64,000 nucleotides of DNA from Cepaea nemoralis (GCA_014155875.1 JACEFZ010012611.1:1-64000); one strand, 5' to 3'. Numbered from the stretch's first letter, positions 35,290-45,883 are shown. Numbers and translations are program-made. The notes: generated by a model from the letters alone, not told the origin.

Positions 35290-35500
35290 TATAGTCCCAG
35301 TTCTGTGAACACCACAACTTCCACAGTTCTTTGAGAGATCTTGTGAATGCACACCACAGTGTGCACAGTTCAATATGAAGTTCTACGAATGCACGCCATA
35401 AAGTGCACAGTTCTATATAAATAATTGCGCACAACAAAAGTACATGTATTGTTGTGAGAACCCTCAAAGAAACAAGGAAGAGAACACAACAGGGAAACGT
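35290..35500. repeat. Short relative of the 44-kb 41-bp minisatellite plus flank
   Basis: Three to four imperfect 41-bp units (GTGCACAGTTCTATAT; ATGCACACCACAGTG) and a right flank GCACACAACAAAAGTACAT, both resembling 43.9-45.1 kb in the same order. The minus frame at 35255-35506 begins with a hydrophobic stretch but has no other support. Confidence 0.75.
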
Positions 35501-35654
35501 AATCATTAGTGCTTAATGATGTGAAAATAACACTTAAACTAGGATGTTAAAAGCTTGTTACTACTACTCATCAGAGTTTATTATTTCCTGTGTGACGCTT
35601 GTCATTTATTTGAAGTCGTGGGGATTAGAGAAGACAACATAAGAAATTAAAGTT

Positions 35655-35757
35655 ATAGTTTCCGCCCGGAATTCGAACCAGTCACCTCCAAATGACGATA
35701 GCATCTTGCTGCAGGAACAAGCGTTCTTCAACGCGTGACCAACTAGACACCCCTGCA
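35655..35757 (-). mobile_element. tRNA-like SINE head
   Basis: The minus strand GGGGTGTCTAGTTGGTCACG resembles an A box, and GGTTCGAATTCCGG is a good B box about 60 bases on. No intact tRNA fold was worked out; treated as a SINE head. Confidence 0.6.
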
Positions 35758-36004
35758 AAAGATGTCTTCATTAGTCAGGTCTATCATCCACATGACCCCT
35801 CAACTATGGAATATGGACAGAATGGGTATCTAATCAGTTAGATAGCATCGTATATCTCAGAATTTATATTAAACCAGAGTAGATTAAAATATCTTTAAAA
35901 TATATTAACATCTTGCTTACGATCGAGAGGTTTTCCGGAAGGTTGTTAAGGGAGCGAGGTTCTGCAAAGGACATGCTACTGAATGAATGAATGAGATTAA
36001 AATA

Positions 36005-36407
36005 ACAGAAAGGAGACGAAGCCTTGTTACAAACCTTTGAGAACACAGTTTTAAGACGCATCTTTAGACCCATTAGGAATACACAAAGTGGAGAGTGGAA
36101 AAGAAGAAGTAACAAAGACATTTATGATCTTTTTAAGTACCCGCTAATCACTGGTATCATGAAGGCTAATAGACTACAATGGCTGGGGCATATAGAAAGA
36201 ATGGAAGATAATAGGGAAACAAAACTCACTTGCACTCAGGAAATAAATGACCGTAGACCCCGAGGTAGATCAATAGACGGTGGAGAGATAATATATATAC
36301 AGACCTATAAGGACTTGGAATCAACGACTGGCAAGAGAAGGTCAACCAGAGAGACGAATGGAGACGGATTGTATCTGCAGCAAAGAACCTCAATGGCTCG
36401 GAACGCT
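36005..36407 (+). mobile_element. LINE-F C-terminus with GAA tail
   Basis: The open frame has R-R-I-F-R-P-I-R, G-E-W-K-R-R-S-N, R-L-Q-W-L-G-H-I-E-R-M and R-P-R-G-R-S, the post-RT blocks of a LINE. It ends at M-A-R-N-A where the (GAA)n run begins, so the long poly-Glu extension is tail and not protein. Confidence 0.85.
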
Positions 36408-36746
36408 GAAGAAGAAGAAGAAGAAGAAGAAGAAGAAGAGGAGGAAGAAGAAGAAGAAGAAGAAGAAGAAGAAGAAGAAGAAGAAGAAGAAGAAGAAGAA
36501 GAAGAAGAAGAAGAAGAAGAAGAAGAAGAAGAAGAAGAAGAAGAAGAGGAGGAGGAAGAAGAAGAAGAAGAAGAAGAAGAAGAAGAAGAAGAAGAAGAAG
36601 AAGAAGAAGAAGAAGAAGAAGAAGAAGAAGAAGAAGAAGAAGAAGAAGAAGAAGAAGAAGAAGACGAAGAAGAAGAAGAAGAAGAAGAAGAAGAAGAAGA
36701 AGAAGAAGAAGAAGAAGAAGAAGAAGAAGAAGAAGAAGAAGAAGAT
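36408..36746. repeat. (GAA)n tract of about 340 bp
   Basis: Over 100 GAA units with a few GAG or GAC variants, directly after the LINE-F frame. Poly-Glu, poly-Lys, poly-Leu and poly-Phe frames are artefacts. Confidence 0.98.
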
Positions 36747-37300
36747 TAAAATAACAAACACACAAACACATCGGGACGTAATGTTGTGTCCCGTATATTA
36801 ACAAACATTTAAATAAGAGAAATGATTGGTCGGTTCCAATGCTGTGCACGTATTACACAGAAATATCATTAGGGGAACCCTTTGAAGCAATTAGTACAGT
36901 TCATAAATAACCCTGCATGTATTGTTTGGCGTCCATAGAAGTAGAATAAAGAAGAAGGGATTAGAGAACGCAGTTGACACCATAAACATTGAAAACTATA
37001 GTTAACGACGGGGGTTAGAATGGTCAATATGGGGGTCTCACCTTAGGAATGAACACCTGGCCATCTTGACAGACGATAGTTTGTTACACTGTGCTTCAAA
37101 AACGGCATATTAACTGCATCCCATGGCGTGACGAATGTGACTAATCAGACTAATTCGTGCTTAAATTTTCCCCTACAATGGCTGCATGTGAACACATGGT
37201 CATTTCCACCATCACGCACCATCTTACACCTCACATGCTCGGTGTGTGACCCAACTGCAATCATTTCTTCTTCTTCTTTGCGTTCATCTGGAGTGTTTTT
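36747..37300. other. No established gene; one exon-like minus frame
   Basis: The minus strand at about 37258-37145 is open with four Cys (C-K-M-V-R-D-G, F-T-C-S-H-C-R-G-K) before a stop. No splice partner or paralogue was found, so it is not called as a gene. Confidence 0.4.
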
Positions 37301-37377
37301 TCAGATGTGATTGCGGTGTGTCTGGTTAGGCACCCTTGGATCGAAACCCTTAGGCCAACACATTCGACTTTTAGCGT

Positions 37378-38285
37378 GCATTTTTGACCAGGTTAGCATT
37401 CCTGGGAGACTCACTTTTGTGGTACTGTCCACCGCCCAGCTGGTCAAGTTGGAACAGTCGAAGTCTGCACAGTCATCCCTCAAATGAAGGCAGGGACAGT
37501 CCATAGCATTTTCCGCCATCCTGGGTGGCTTCCATAATTGCAGAGCCGACACATAACGCTCTGATGCTGGGCTCACCGAGGGAATCGTCACGTCCTGCTC
37601 ATGGCTGCTTTAATTCCTCACTTCAGTATATTGGGCATTTTGTTCGCCCCGGGCCGTTCCCGCACAAACCAGACAGGTCTGCAGACGGTATCCACTCAGC
37701 GAGTTTTCGGACATGTGCTTGTCGTTGCGCCCGTCAGAGCTGTTCCAGGCACGACAGACATTCGGAAAACTACCTAGTCAGAGCTGTTCCGAACAAGAGC
37801 GGCATTCGGAAACTAGGTAGTCAGAGCTGTTCCTAGCACGAGAGACATTCGGACGAGACATTTCACTCGGACGTAAATGCGTAGTGCCAATTTTTAGTTT
37901 GCCACCCGTAGGACGGCACTTCCGACTTCCGGCGGGCATTTTTTAATGAGGTTAGCCTTCCTCGGGTTTCGAGGCACGTTAGACTTATTGTCGTGGTGTC
38001 GCCCACATCTCAGCTGGTCAAGATAGAACGATCAACGACATCGTGGTCGGCCCTCAAGGGAAGGCAGGGGCAGACCATGGGCATTCCCTTGCTATCCAAG
38101 GAGGCTTCCATAATTGCAGAGCCGGCACATATTGCTCTGAGACTGGGCTCACCCAAGGAGTTGCCACATCCTGCTCATGGCTGCTTTAGTTCCTCACTTC
38201 CGTGTGTTGGGCATCTCGCTTGCCACTGGTCGCTCAAGCACACACCAGGAACGGTCAGACTGCGGGCGACATCCACTCGGTAAGC
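37378..38285. repeat. Two imperfect direct copies of about 330 bp
   Basis: Blocks at 37378-37700 and 37938-38285 share GGCTTCCATAATTGCAGAGC, CTGCTCATGGCTGCTTTA and CAGCTGGTCAAG in order. Between them is a smaller repeat of GTCAGAGCTGTTCC and GACATTCGG (37730-37856, about 50-bp period). Class unknown. Confidence 0.8.
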
Positions 38286-38775
38286 TTTTGCTGTTGCTTC
38301 GGACCACGCAATGGATTCGCTAGCCGTGCGTTCCATTTCGTGTTATTGAGACGTTTTTCCACTTTTGTCTACACTCTCTATGAGTTAGATACAGACAGTT
38401 TTCGTAACCATTTCATTCGACTGGGGCACTTTTCTTACTTTGTGTACTCGCTCACGAGGTAGGCTACATGTGCTGCCGGCTCAGCACCTTACCTCCGTGC
38501 AGCAGTGAACGAGAAACGGCCAGGCCCTCTCATCCGGGAATCCCTCATATCCCCCAGCTGAGAGCCTTCGAACAGGTATCAGACCTGGGCTTGTAGCTTG
38601 CTCAGTATCTCACTTCTATTTTCGGAGGGTGGGTATCGGCCCGGCTCTCAGATCCGAGGGTTTGTGGCTTAGAGCGTTCAGTCTCAACCCTTGACAGAGA
38701 GCCTTAGAGTATTGTCCGGACCAAATCTTTTGCCTTCGTGCGCCTGATTTAAACTTCTGACTGTTATCCTCACCT
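38286..38775. other. No gene seen
   Basis: No coding or repeat signal recognised. Confidence 0.45.
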
Positions 38776-39147
38776 CAGTCTAACCCGCAGAGCAGCAGGT
38801 TGTGTCTCTCTTAGTCTGGCCCCTATCCCATAAGCTGTCCGATATGTAGTTTTCATCCATCGGCAAGCACATGGGGTCAGAGGAACACACAAGCTCCCCC
38901 AGCACGGCAAGGTGGAGACACATCGGGGGATACTGCAATCATTTTATCCTTTGTCTTTATTCAGTCTAACCCGCAGAGCAGCAGGTTGTGTCTCTCTTAG
39001 TCTGGCCCCTATCCCATAAGCTGTCCGATATGTAGTTTTCATCCATCGGCAAGCACATGGGGTCAGAGGGACACACAAGCTCCCCCAGCACGGCAAGGTG
39101 GAGACACATCGGGGGATACTGCAATCATTTTATCCTTTGTCTTTATT
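38776..39147. repeat. Tandem duplication, two 186-bp copies
   Basis: 38776-38961 and 38962-39147 are nearly identical; I see one clear difference (AGGAACAC versus AGGGACAC). They adjoin the LINE fragment at 39148 and may be its 3' region. Confidence 0.95.
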
Positions 39148-39335
39148 CCTTTCTGATCGTTGCCCTCCATGCAGCGTGATCAGCGGTGACTTGCTCCCAA
39201 CGTGCACTATCAATGCCTTTATCAATCATATCCCGCTTACACATATCTTTGTATCGCAGTAGAGGCCGACACCGAGATCTCTTACCCATCTGTAATTCAC
39301 TAAGAAGATGTCCTTTTTGATATCCTAGCATAGCC
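39148..39335 (-). mobile_element. LINE C-terminal fragment (LINE-C-like)
   Basis: Minus-strand M-G-K-R-S-R-C-R-P-L-L-R-Y-K-D-M-C-K-R-D, then W-E-Q-V and A-A-W-R, the post-RT block of a widespread animal LINE group. No finger or RT retained. The upstream Pro/His-rich part of the frame comes from the G-rich tract. Confidence 0.85.
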
Positions 39336-39339
39336 CATC

Positions 39340-40800
39340 CTCCCAATGTGTGGATGGATTGAGGAAGTATGTGTGGGTGGCGGGGTTGTGTGGGTAGGGG
39401 ATTGTGTTGGGTGGATTGGGGATGCAAGGGCGGGTGGGGAGAAGTGTATGGTGTGTGGGTTTGAGATATGTGTGCGGTGTGTTGGTGGGGGATGTGTGCA
39501 TGGTGTGTAGCTGGGGGGTATGTTTGTGGTGGTATGGGTGAGGATATGTGTGTGGGTGGGGGATAGTGTGTGGTGTGGGGGATGTGTGTGATGGGTGCGG
39601 GGAATGTGTGTATGGGTGGGGTATATGTGTGGGTGAGTAGGGGATGTGTGGTGGTTGGGGGAAGTATGTGTGGGTGGTGGGGGTGTGTGGGTGGGAGATG
39701 TGTGCGTGTATGGGGAATGTGTGGGTGGGAGATGTGTGCGTGGATGGGGAATGTGTGGGTGGGGTGTGTGAGTGGCTTAGGGATATGTAGGTGGGTGAGG
39801 GATGTGTATGTGTCGGGGTGGGATGCGTGAGTGGGTGGAGGATGTGTGTGGGTAGGGGTATTGCGATCGAGAGATGTTTGGCTGGGGGTGGGTGGGTGGG
39901 AGTGCGTGGGTGCGTAGTGGAGGATGTGTGCGTGAGTGAGTGTGTGTTGGTGGACGGGTAGGGAATGCGTGTGTGGGTGGGGAGAGGTGTGTCGTGTGTT
40001 GGTTGGGGATATTGTGTGGGTGAGGTATGTGTATGTGGTGGGGATTTTTGTGGTGTGTGGGTGAGGATATGTGGGGTGGATTGGTAAGGGTATCTGTGTG
40101 GGTGTGGGTGGGAATATTGTGTGGTATGTGGGTAGGGGATATGTGTGTGGTGTGTAGATGGAGATGTGTGGTGGTATGTGGGTGTGGGACGTGTTGGTGA
40201 GGGATATGTCTGTGTGCAGTGCGTGGGTTGGTAATATTGCGTGGTAGTGGATGTATGTGATGTGCGGGTGGGGGATTGTGTGGTGGGGGATTGGGTTAAG
40301 GCATGTGTGGGTGGGTGGGGGATTGGGTTAAGGCATGTGTGGGTGGGTGGAGGATGTATGTGTGGGTGGTGGGGTGTGTGTGAGTGGATTGGGGATGTAT
40401 GGGTGGTTAGGGAGATGGGGGGGGGGGGTAGGGTGATGTCAGTTGGTGGGGATGTGTGTGTATGGTTTGGGAATGTGTGAGTGGATGTGCGATGTGTGGG
40501 TTGATGGGGGATTGTGTGCGTGGGTGGGGAATATGTGGTCGATGGAGATGAGGCTGGTGGTTTGAAGTGTGGGTGGGGAGAGGATGTGTGGGTTAGGATG
40601 TGTATGTGGGTGAGCGTGGGATGTGTGGGTTGGTGGGGGAATGCTTGTGGGTGGCGAGTGTGTTTTGGTTGGGGGAACAGGTGAGGGCAGTGTGTGTGGG
40701 TGGGGGATGTGCGGGAGGGGGTGGGTCGGTTGGTGGGGTATGTATGTGTCCCTTGGTGTACGTGTGTGTGGCGTGATGTATGGGTAGGTGGGAGATGGGC
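39340..40800. repeat. G/T-rich degenerate tract, GTGTGGGTGGGGGATGT-like
   Basis: About 1.45 kb in which the plus strand is nearly free of C. Loose units of 12-20 bp with frequent runs of three or more G. Open Gly/Val/Trp frames are artefacts. Confidence 0.93.
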
Positions 40801-40824
40801 CTCATAACATGGTAATTTGCCTTC

Positions 40825-40990
40825 TTTATGTTTACAACATTCATTTCACAATGCTTATTTTTCTTCCTATGTAAATGTATAATGCTCTTAATGAACGAAA
40901 GACGAGTGATTGGAAGGGCCGAATGTAAGACGGGCCTGCGCGCCCAATTTGTGACCCTAATAAAGTTGATTTGATTTGATTTGATTTGTG
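40825..40990 (+). mobile_element. LINE-D 3' end with (TTTGA)n tail
   Basis: GGAAGGGCCGAATGTAAGAC, then GGGCCTGCGCGCCCAATTTG, AATAAAG and TTGATTTGATTTGATTTG. Same 3' end as at 12.2 kb but with a different tail unit. Confidence 0.88.
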
Positions 40991-41162
40991 TCCTATCCAT
41001 CTAGGTCTACGAAGACTGAGAATGGAACAAACCGGCGCAAACACTTTGTTTATTATTTTCATAAAGTAGTCCAGCCCTTTTGTTTGTCGCGAAGTGGCCT
41101 GATTATTCCAGTGCATAGTTTCCTGAATCATTCCGTCCACCTTTCTTCCCTGCAGAAACTGC

Positions 41163-41264
41163 TGAAGAAGAAGAAGAAGAAGAAGAAGAAGAAGAAGAAG
41201 AAGAAGAAGAAGAAGAAGAAGAAGAAGAAGAAGAAGAAGAAGAAGAAGAAGAAGAAGAAGAAGA
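41163..41264. repeat. (GAA)n microsatellite
   Basis: About 34 GAA units preceded by GCTGAAGAAG, as at the LINE-F end at 36.4 kb. Confidence 0.97.
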
Positions 41265-41291
41265 ATTGCTGTTGTGGTGTGTAAACTATCA

Positions 41292-42228
41292 TCATGCGCC
41301 TTGCCGATAGGTGCGTACTATCAAATTTTGCCCCTAAAACGGTGTCCTCAATCACGTGTGCGTTCTTGTCTCTAGTACAGTGGTTCTCAACATTTTTTGG
41401 CCCGTGCCCCCCCCCCCCTCCCTTCACAATATTTTCAGAACGTCATCCCCACCCCCTTCGTATTTCCTCCCTAAAAATTTCCCCTCCCCCGCCCCTACAC
41501 AGTATACGTAATGATGGAAGTTAAATTTAATAGCATATACTAAAACAAATCGAGACGTCTACATAAAACTTGATTTGCGGGTCTACTTACGTTATCAAAT
41601 GAATTTCAGAAGAGTGAGACGCACAGAATCGTAAGATATGAAGGGAAAAATAATATCAAGTAATCGGTTTTCGTATTAACGCGATCTTGAAATAATCTTA
41701 ATCCCCCCTAGAAACCCTAATATCCCCCTCCCCCCCCCCCCCTGTGGGTGGGGGGGGGGGAGAATTTCCCATCGGTTGAGAACCACTGTTCTAGTATGTT
41801 ACATGACCAAGCCATACAGATATTTATAGCTATGCATTCCTCTTGCTGTTTCAATTTCAAATTTCCCAATTGTCACAAAGTTCTTAAGTTTATGTCTCAA
41901 TATTGTGTGTCCAGAAATCGAGACTATCTACTGTCTAATTTGCCCCCTCATTATAAGGTGTTCATTTGTTTCTTGGTGAACAGTCTCGTTAGCTGTTCTG
42001 TCCGTCCACGGTATTCTGTGCATCTTCCTGACAAACCCCATATCCACTGAGATTAAATATTTCTCACCGTATCTGCTATTTGTCCATGTTTCACACACAT
42101 ACAACAGTATTGTATTCTGTAAAGCGCTTTAGCATTAGTTTTCCTCGGGGCAATTGACAGCTCTTATTTTGATGAGAATGTTTTCCTTCCAGAATCAGTC
42201 TGCCTTTGTCATCTCGACACTTGTTCTA
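41292..42228 (-). mobile_element. Diverged LINE-A copy split by a MITE
   Basis: The complement of the LINE-A terminus (TCATGCGCCTTGCCGATAG) runs to 41369 and resumes at 41797 with the ACCAAGCCAT and AATTGTCACAAAGTTC blocks. It is strongly decayed, without long frames. Confidence 0.82.
41378..41788. mobile_element. hAT-type MITE 1
   Basis: Starts CAGTGGTTCTCAACATTTTT and ends GGTTGAGAACCACTG, terminal inverted repeats of the well-known hAT (Charlie-like) type. Flanked by CTCTAGTA (41370-41377) and TTCTAGTA (41789-41796), an 8-bp duplication with one mismatch. 411 bp, no transposase, with C- and G-homopolymers inside. About 430 bp long sister at 42907. Confidence 0.95.
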
Positions 42229-42231
42229 ATT

Positions 42232-42285
42232 ACCCCCCCCCCCCCCCCTCTCTCTCTCTCTCTTCTCCTCCCCCCCCCCCACTCT
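42232..42285. repeat. Poly(C) and (CT)n tract
   Basis: C-homopolymers around a short CT repeat. Confidence 0.9.
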
Positions 42286-42369
42286 AGCCCGGTTAGCGAC
42301 GTACACTGAACCGTTTTCAGTTTCCATACTAAAACATGTCTAATACACACACGCACACACACTTATACT

Positions 42370-43580
42370 TTGGTCGCTGAAAGTGAAACGCAATTACAAG
42401 AAATGACAGATATAACTGCAACAGAAAGTGAAAACATGGGAGTTCAGAAAGACAGAACAACAGAAGTAATGGTTATTAAAAAGAAAATGTGTATGCCCAA
42501 GACAATCCTAAAGTGTATGGAACAAATCAGAAACAAGCCAATGTATTTTAAGTATTTGAGTACTTTAATAACAGCAGATGGAAGATGAATTAAGGATGTT
42601 AAATATATAACAGCCCAAACAAGCGCAACATTTGACAAGATGAAGAATATTCTCTGTTTTCAGTCGAAGCGAGGAAGATTTTTTAAAAACTATACTGAGC
42701 CATTCCCGGTGTATGGAACAGATTTATGGACACTTAGCAGACAAGAGAGGAATTATGTGAAAGCTGCGGAGATGTGGTTTCACAAAATAATGATGAGAAC
42801 ACCATGGATGGAAAGAGACAACCAATGAAGATATCATGAATGAAAGTTAACCCACAAAAAGAACTGGTTACACGCATAAGACAGAGAGAGTCCATATTCT
42901 TTAGGACAGTGGTTCTCAACCTTTTTTAGCCCATGCACCCCTTCACCATATGTTCACAATGTCATTCCCCCGCCCCCTCCCTTTCGTATTTCCTCCTTAT
43001 AAATAGCCCCCCCCCCCCCCCCGCCCACCCAAGCCCTACATAGTATAGGTAAAAATGGAAGCTAAATTTCATAACACAAACTAGAACAAGTCTAGAAGTC
43101 TACATACAATATGATTTGCGGGTCTACTTACACATAAAACGAATTTCAGAAGGGTGGAAAGTACAGAACCGTTAAGTATTAAGGGAAAAACAATATCAAA
43201 TAATCAGTTCTTGTATTAACGCGATCTTGAAATAATCTTAATTTCCCCCCCCCCCCCACCCCCGGAAACCCTAAACTCCCCTTTCACCCTTGGGGTGGGG
43301 GGGGGGTAATTCCCCACCAGTTGAGAACCACTGCTTTAGGAATTTCATAAGAAGAGAAAGCTTTAGTGTGTCGTCACAACGGAAAAGTTGGAGTGCGTCG
43401 TCACAACGGAAAAGTTCGAGAGAATTAGAGCCAAAGGGAGACCAAGAGAGAAGATTCCGGACAGTGTGACATCGTGGCATGGAGGACCATCAGAAATGAT
43501 CGGTTTAAATCGGACTTCAAAATTGACTTCTGGTTCAGAAAGCCATGAATGGCAAGCTGCTGAACCTCCATGACCTAGAT
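42370..43580 (+). mobile_element. LINE-B copy split by a MITE
   Basis: Segments 42370-42898 and 43342-43580. Blocks include T-E-V-M-V-I-K-K-K, Y-L-S-T-L-I-T-A-D-G-R then a stop, F-D-K-M-K-N-I-L, W-T-L-S-R-Q-E, M-W-F-H-K-I-M-M-R-T-P-W and, beyond the MITE, C-V-V-T-T-E-K and K-G-R-P-R-E-K. It is the order of LINE-A at greater divergence, with stops and frameshifts. No tail recognised. Confidence 0.87.
42907..43333. mobile_element. hAT-type MITE 2
   Basis: Starts CAGTGGTTCTCAACCTTTTT and ends AGTTGAGAACCACTG, with a perfect 8-bp duplication CTTTAGGA at 42899-42906 and 43334-43341. 427 bp, similar to MITE 1 throughout (GATTTGCGGGTCTACTTAC, CGCGATCTTGAAATAATCTT). Non-autonomous. Confidence 0.97.
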
Positions 43581-43599
43581 GATCGACCTGGGGTTGATT

Positions 43600-43868
43600 T
43601 CCACTTCCTGCGACGGAAATGCAACGTTGGCCTGGGTCTGTGACGAATGGGCAGCGAACGCCATTCGTAATCCGGCACACCTCGTTCGAAATCGGCTACA
43701 TTTGATTTGGAAGCAGATCGCCTTGTATTGAGTTTTAGCAAAGGTATGAGAATTGGTAGTTGAGACAGCACTGGCAAACTAGTGGAATTAAAATTGCCTA
43801 GTTAACTACAAACAGCCAAAAACATACTGGGGTTGAATGCGACGTCCTGTGGTGGACATGCAACTAGT
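43600..43868 (+). mobile_element. SINE-1 copy 6
   Basis: The head contains GTAATCCGGCACACCTCGTT and the B box CGTTCGAAATC, then TTGGAAGCAGATCGCCTTGT, CAGCACTGGCAAACTAG and the 3' end GGGGTTGAATGCGACGTCCT. The most complete plus-strand copy. Confidence 0.87.
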
Positions 43869-43879
43869 TTTTATAAGCG

Positions 43880-44975
43880 TACATCTCGACATTCATATTT
43901 CTATGTGAAATCCTTAAACACGCACCACAGCATTCACAACACTATGTGAAATCATGTAAACACACATCACAACATTCACAGTTCTTTGTGAAGTCCTTAA
44001 ACAGACAACAATATTCAAAGATCCATGTGAAGTCTTTAAACACGCACCACATCATTCACAGCTGTATGTGAAATCATGTAAACAAACACCACAACATTCA
44101 CATATTGATGTGAACTCCTTAAACACACACCAAAACATTCATAGTTGTATGTGAAATCCTTAAACTCCCACCACAACAGTTCTATGTGAAGTCCTTACAC
44201 TCCCACCAGAACATTCACAGTTCTACGTGAAGTCCTTAAACTCCCACCACAACATTCACAGTTCTATGTGAAGTCCTTAAACTCCCACCATAACATTCAC
44301 AGTTCTATGTGAAATTATGTAAACACACATCACAACATTCACAGTTCTATGTGAAGTCCTTAAACTCCCACCACAACATTCACAGTTCTATGTGAAGTCC
44401 TTAAACTCCCACCACAACATTCACAGTTCTATGTTAAGTCCTTAAACTACCACCACAACATTCACAGTTCTATGTGAAGTCCTTAAACTCCCACCACAAG
44501 ATTCACAGTTCTATATGAAGTCCTTAAACTCCCACCACAACATTCACAGTTCTATGTGAAATTATGTAAACACACATCACAATATTCACAGTTCTATGTG
44601 AAGTCCTTAAACTCCCCCACAACATTCACAGTTCTATGTGAAGTCCTTAAACTACCACCACAACATTCACAGTTCTATGTGAAGTCCTTAAACTCCCACC
44701 ACAACATTCACAGTTCTATGTGAAGTCCTTAACCTCCCACCACAACATTCACAGTTCTAAGTGAAGTCCTTAAACTCCCACCACAACATTCACAGTTCTA
44801 TGTGAAGTCCTCAAACTCCCACCACAACATTCACAGTTCTAAATGAAGTTCTTAAACTCCCACCTCAACATTCACAGTTCTATGTGAAGTCCTTAAACTC
44901 CCACCACAACATTCACAGTTTTATGTGAAGTCCTTAAACTCCCACCACAACATCCACAGTTCTATGTGAAGTAAT
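43880..44975. repeat. 41-bp minisatellite, ATTCACAGTTCTATGTGAAG...
   Basis: About 26 copies of a 41-bp unit. The left copies are more variable; at least two longer variants with ATTATGTAAACACACATCAC recur at spaced intervals, indicating block duplication. Related short array at 35.3 kb. Confidence 0.96.
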
Positions 44976-44984
44976 ATAAATGTG

Positions 44985-45234
44985 AACAGGTCACTTCTTT
45001 GATATTGTGGAATTCGCCAGTAAATAACAAGCAACACCTGCACACAACAAAAACATACATTTACTGCTGCGAGACATAACTAGGGGACAACACACTGAAC
45101 AGAAGAGAGATACGTAAGTATGCTCTTTATTGGAGAGAACAAAATTAGTGAAACTGCTGTGAAGCTGTAGAAATGTAAACAATATAAAATAACACAAGCA
45201 ATGCAGTGTATTGTTTCATTGGAGAGAACATGAA
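44985..45234. other. Duplicated flank, signal-peptide-like minus frame
   Basis: Part (about 45040-45110) resembles 35440-35490, and 45130-45200 resembles 51262-51330. A minus frame with F-L-L-C-A-G-V-A-C-Y-L-L starts near 45075 and stops after 28 codons; no coding support beyond hydrophobicity. Confidence 0.45.
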
Positions 45235-45240
45235 ACATAA

Positions 45241-45470
45241 TCAATCAATCAATCATGTGCCATGCCGAAAAGCGTGGGCGGTCATGACTCGCCGTTTCAC
45301 TAGATCACCAGAGTCGTGGATCAGCTCAGTGTTCCTGTCTCGACTATGCTATATGGCCAAGTCATCCAGGTATTTACTTCTCGGTCTTCCCCTTGGTCTG
45401 TTCCTTTCGATCTTGCCAGTTGTCACCAAGTTCTCCAATTCATTTCTTCTCATAACATGTCCAAAAAAAT
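45241..45470 (-). mobile_element. LINE-A 3' fragment with 11-bp target-site duplication
   Basis: 230 bp: (TCAA)n tail at 45241-45252, stop complement just after, and homology to other copies up to the CCAAAAAAA end. ATGAAACATAA lies at 45230-45240 and 45471-45481. An extremely 5'-truncated but clean insertion. Confidence 0.95.
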
Positions 45471-45733
45471 ATGAAACATAAATTAGGAAGTTAAACAATA
45501 ATTAATAGCAGTCTGTTATTGCCCATCAGAGTCTGTAATATCTTACCAGACACTTCGCCCGCTACTCATAGACATACAAGAACTGTCAATGGGACAACCA
45601 GTCATCAAGTTTTGACACCTGGTATAGTTCTTCGACGGTTCCTAAACTTTGCCAACATGGAACTCAACTTTGAATTTAAAACTATTTGACGCCACCCACA
45701 TTGTTTGTTTATTGTTATCACAGTCAATTGTAT

Positions 45734-45883
45734 GGTGTATTTTTATTGACTGTGCAGTAATTGCAAATATTGCCGGTCCAAGTTTTGTATTCACCCTCTG
45801 TAAAGTTCATGCAACATAATAGGCGAATACAAAACTTGGACTAGCAATATTTTCAAACACTGCACAGTCATTAAAAATACACC
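45734..45883. mobile_element. 150-bp inverted-repeat MITE
   Basis: Arms of about 60 bp: GGTGTATTTTTATTGACTGT pairs with the complement at 45864-45883, and GGTCCAAGTTTTGTATTC with GAATACAAAACTTGGAC. Short GTAT lies on both outer sides. No coding capacity. Confidence 0.85.

Noticed and set aside
35255..35506. Signal-peptide-like ORF as a third member of the gene A/B family
   Set aside because: Hydrophobic start only; it runs into the 41-bp minisatellite and lacks the phase-2 donor and following Cys exon. The similar frame at 45.0 kb stops after 28 codons.
36024..36849. Poly-Glu, poly-Lys, poly-Leu and poly-Phe proteins
   Set aside because: Frames through a GAA microsatellite; the real LINE frame ends where the repeat starts.
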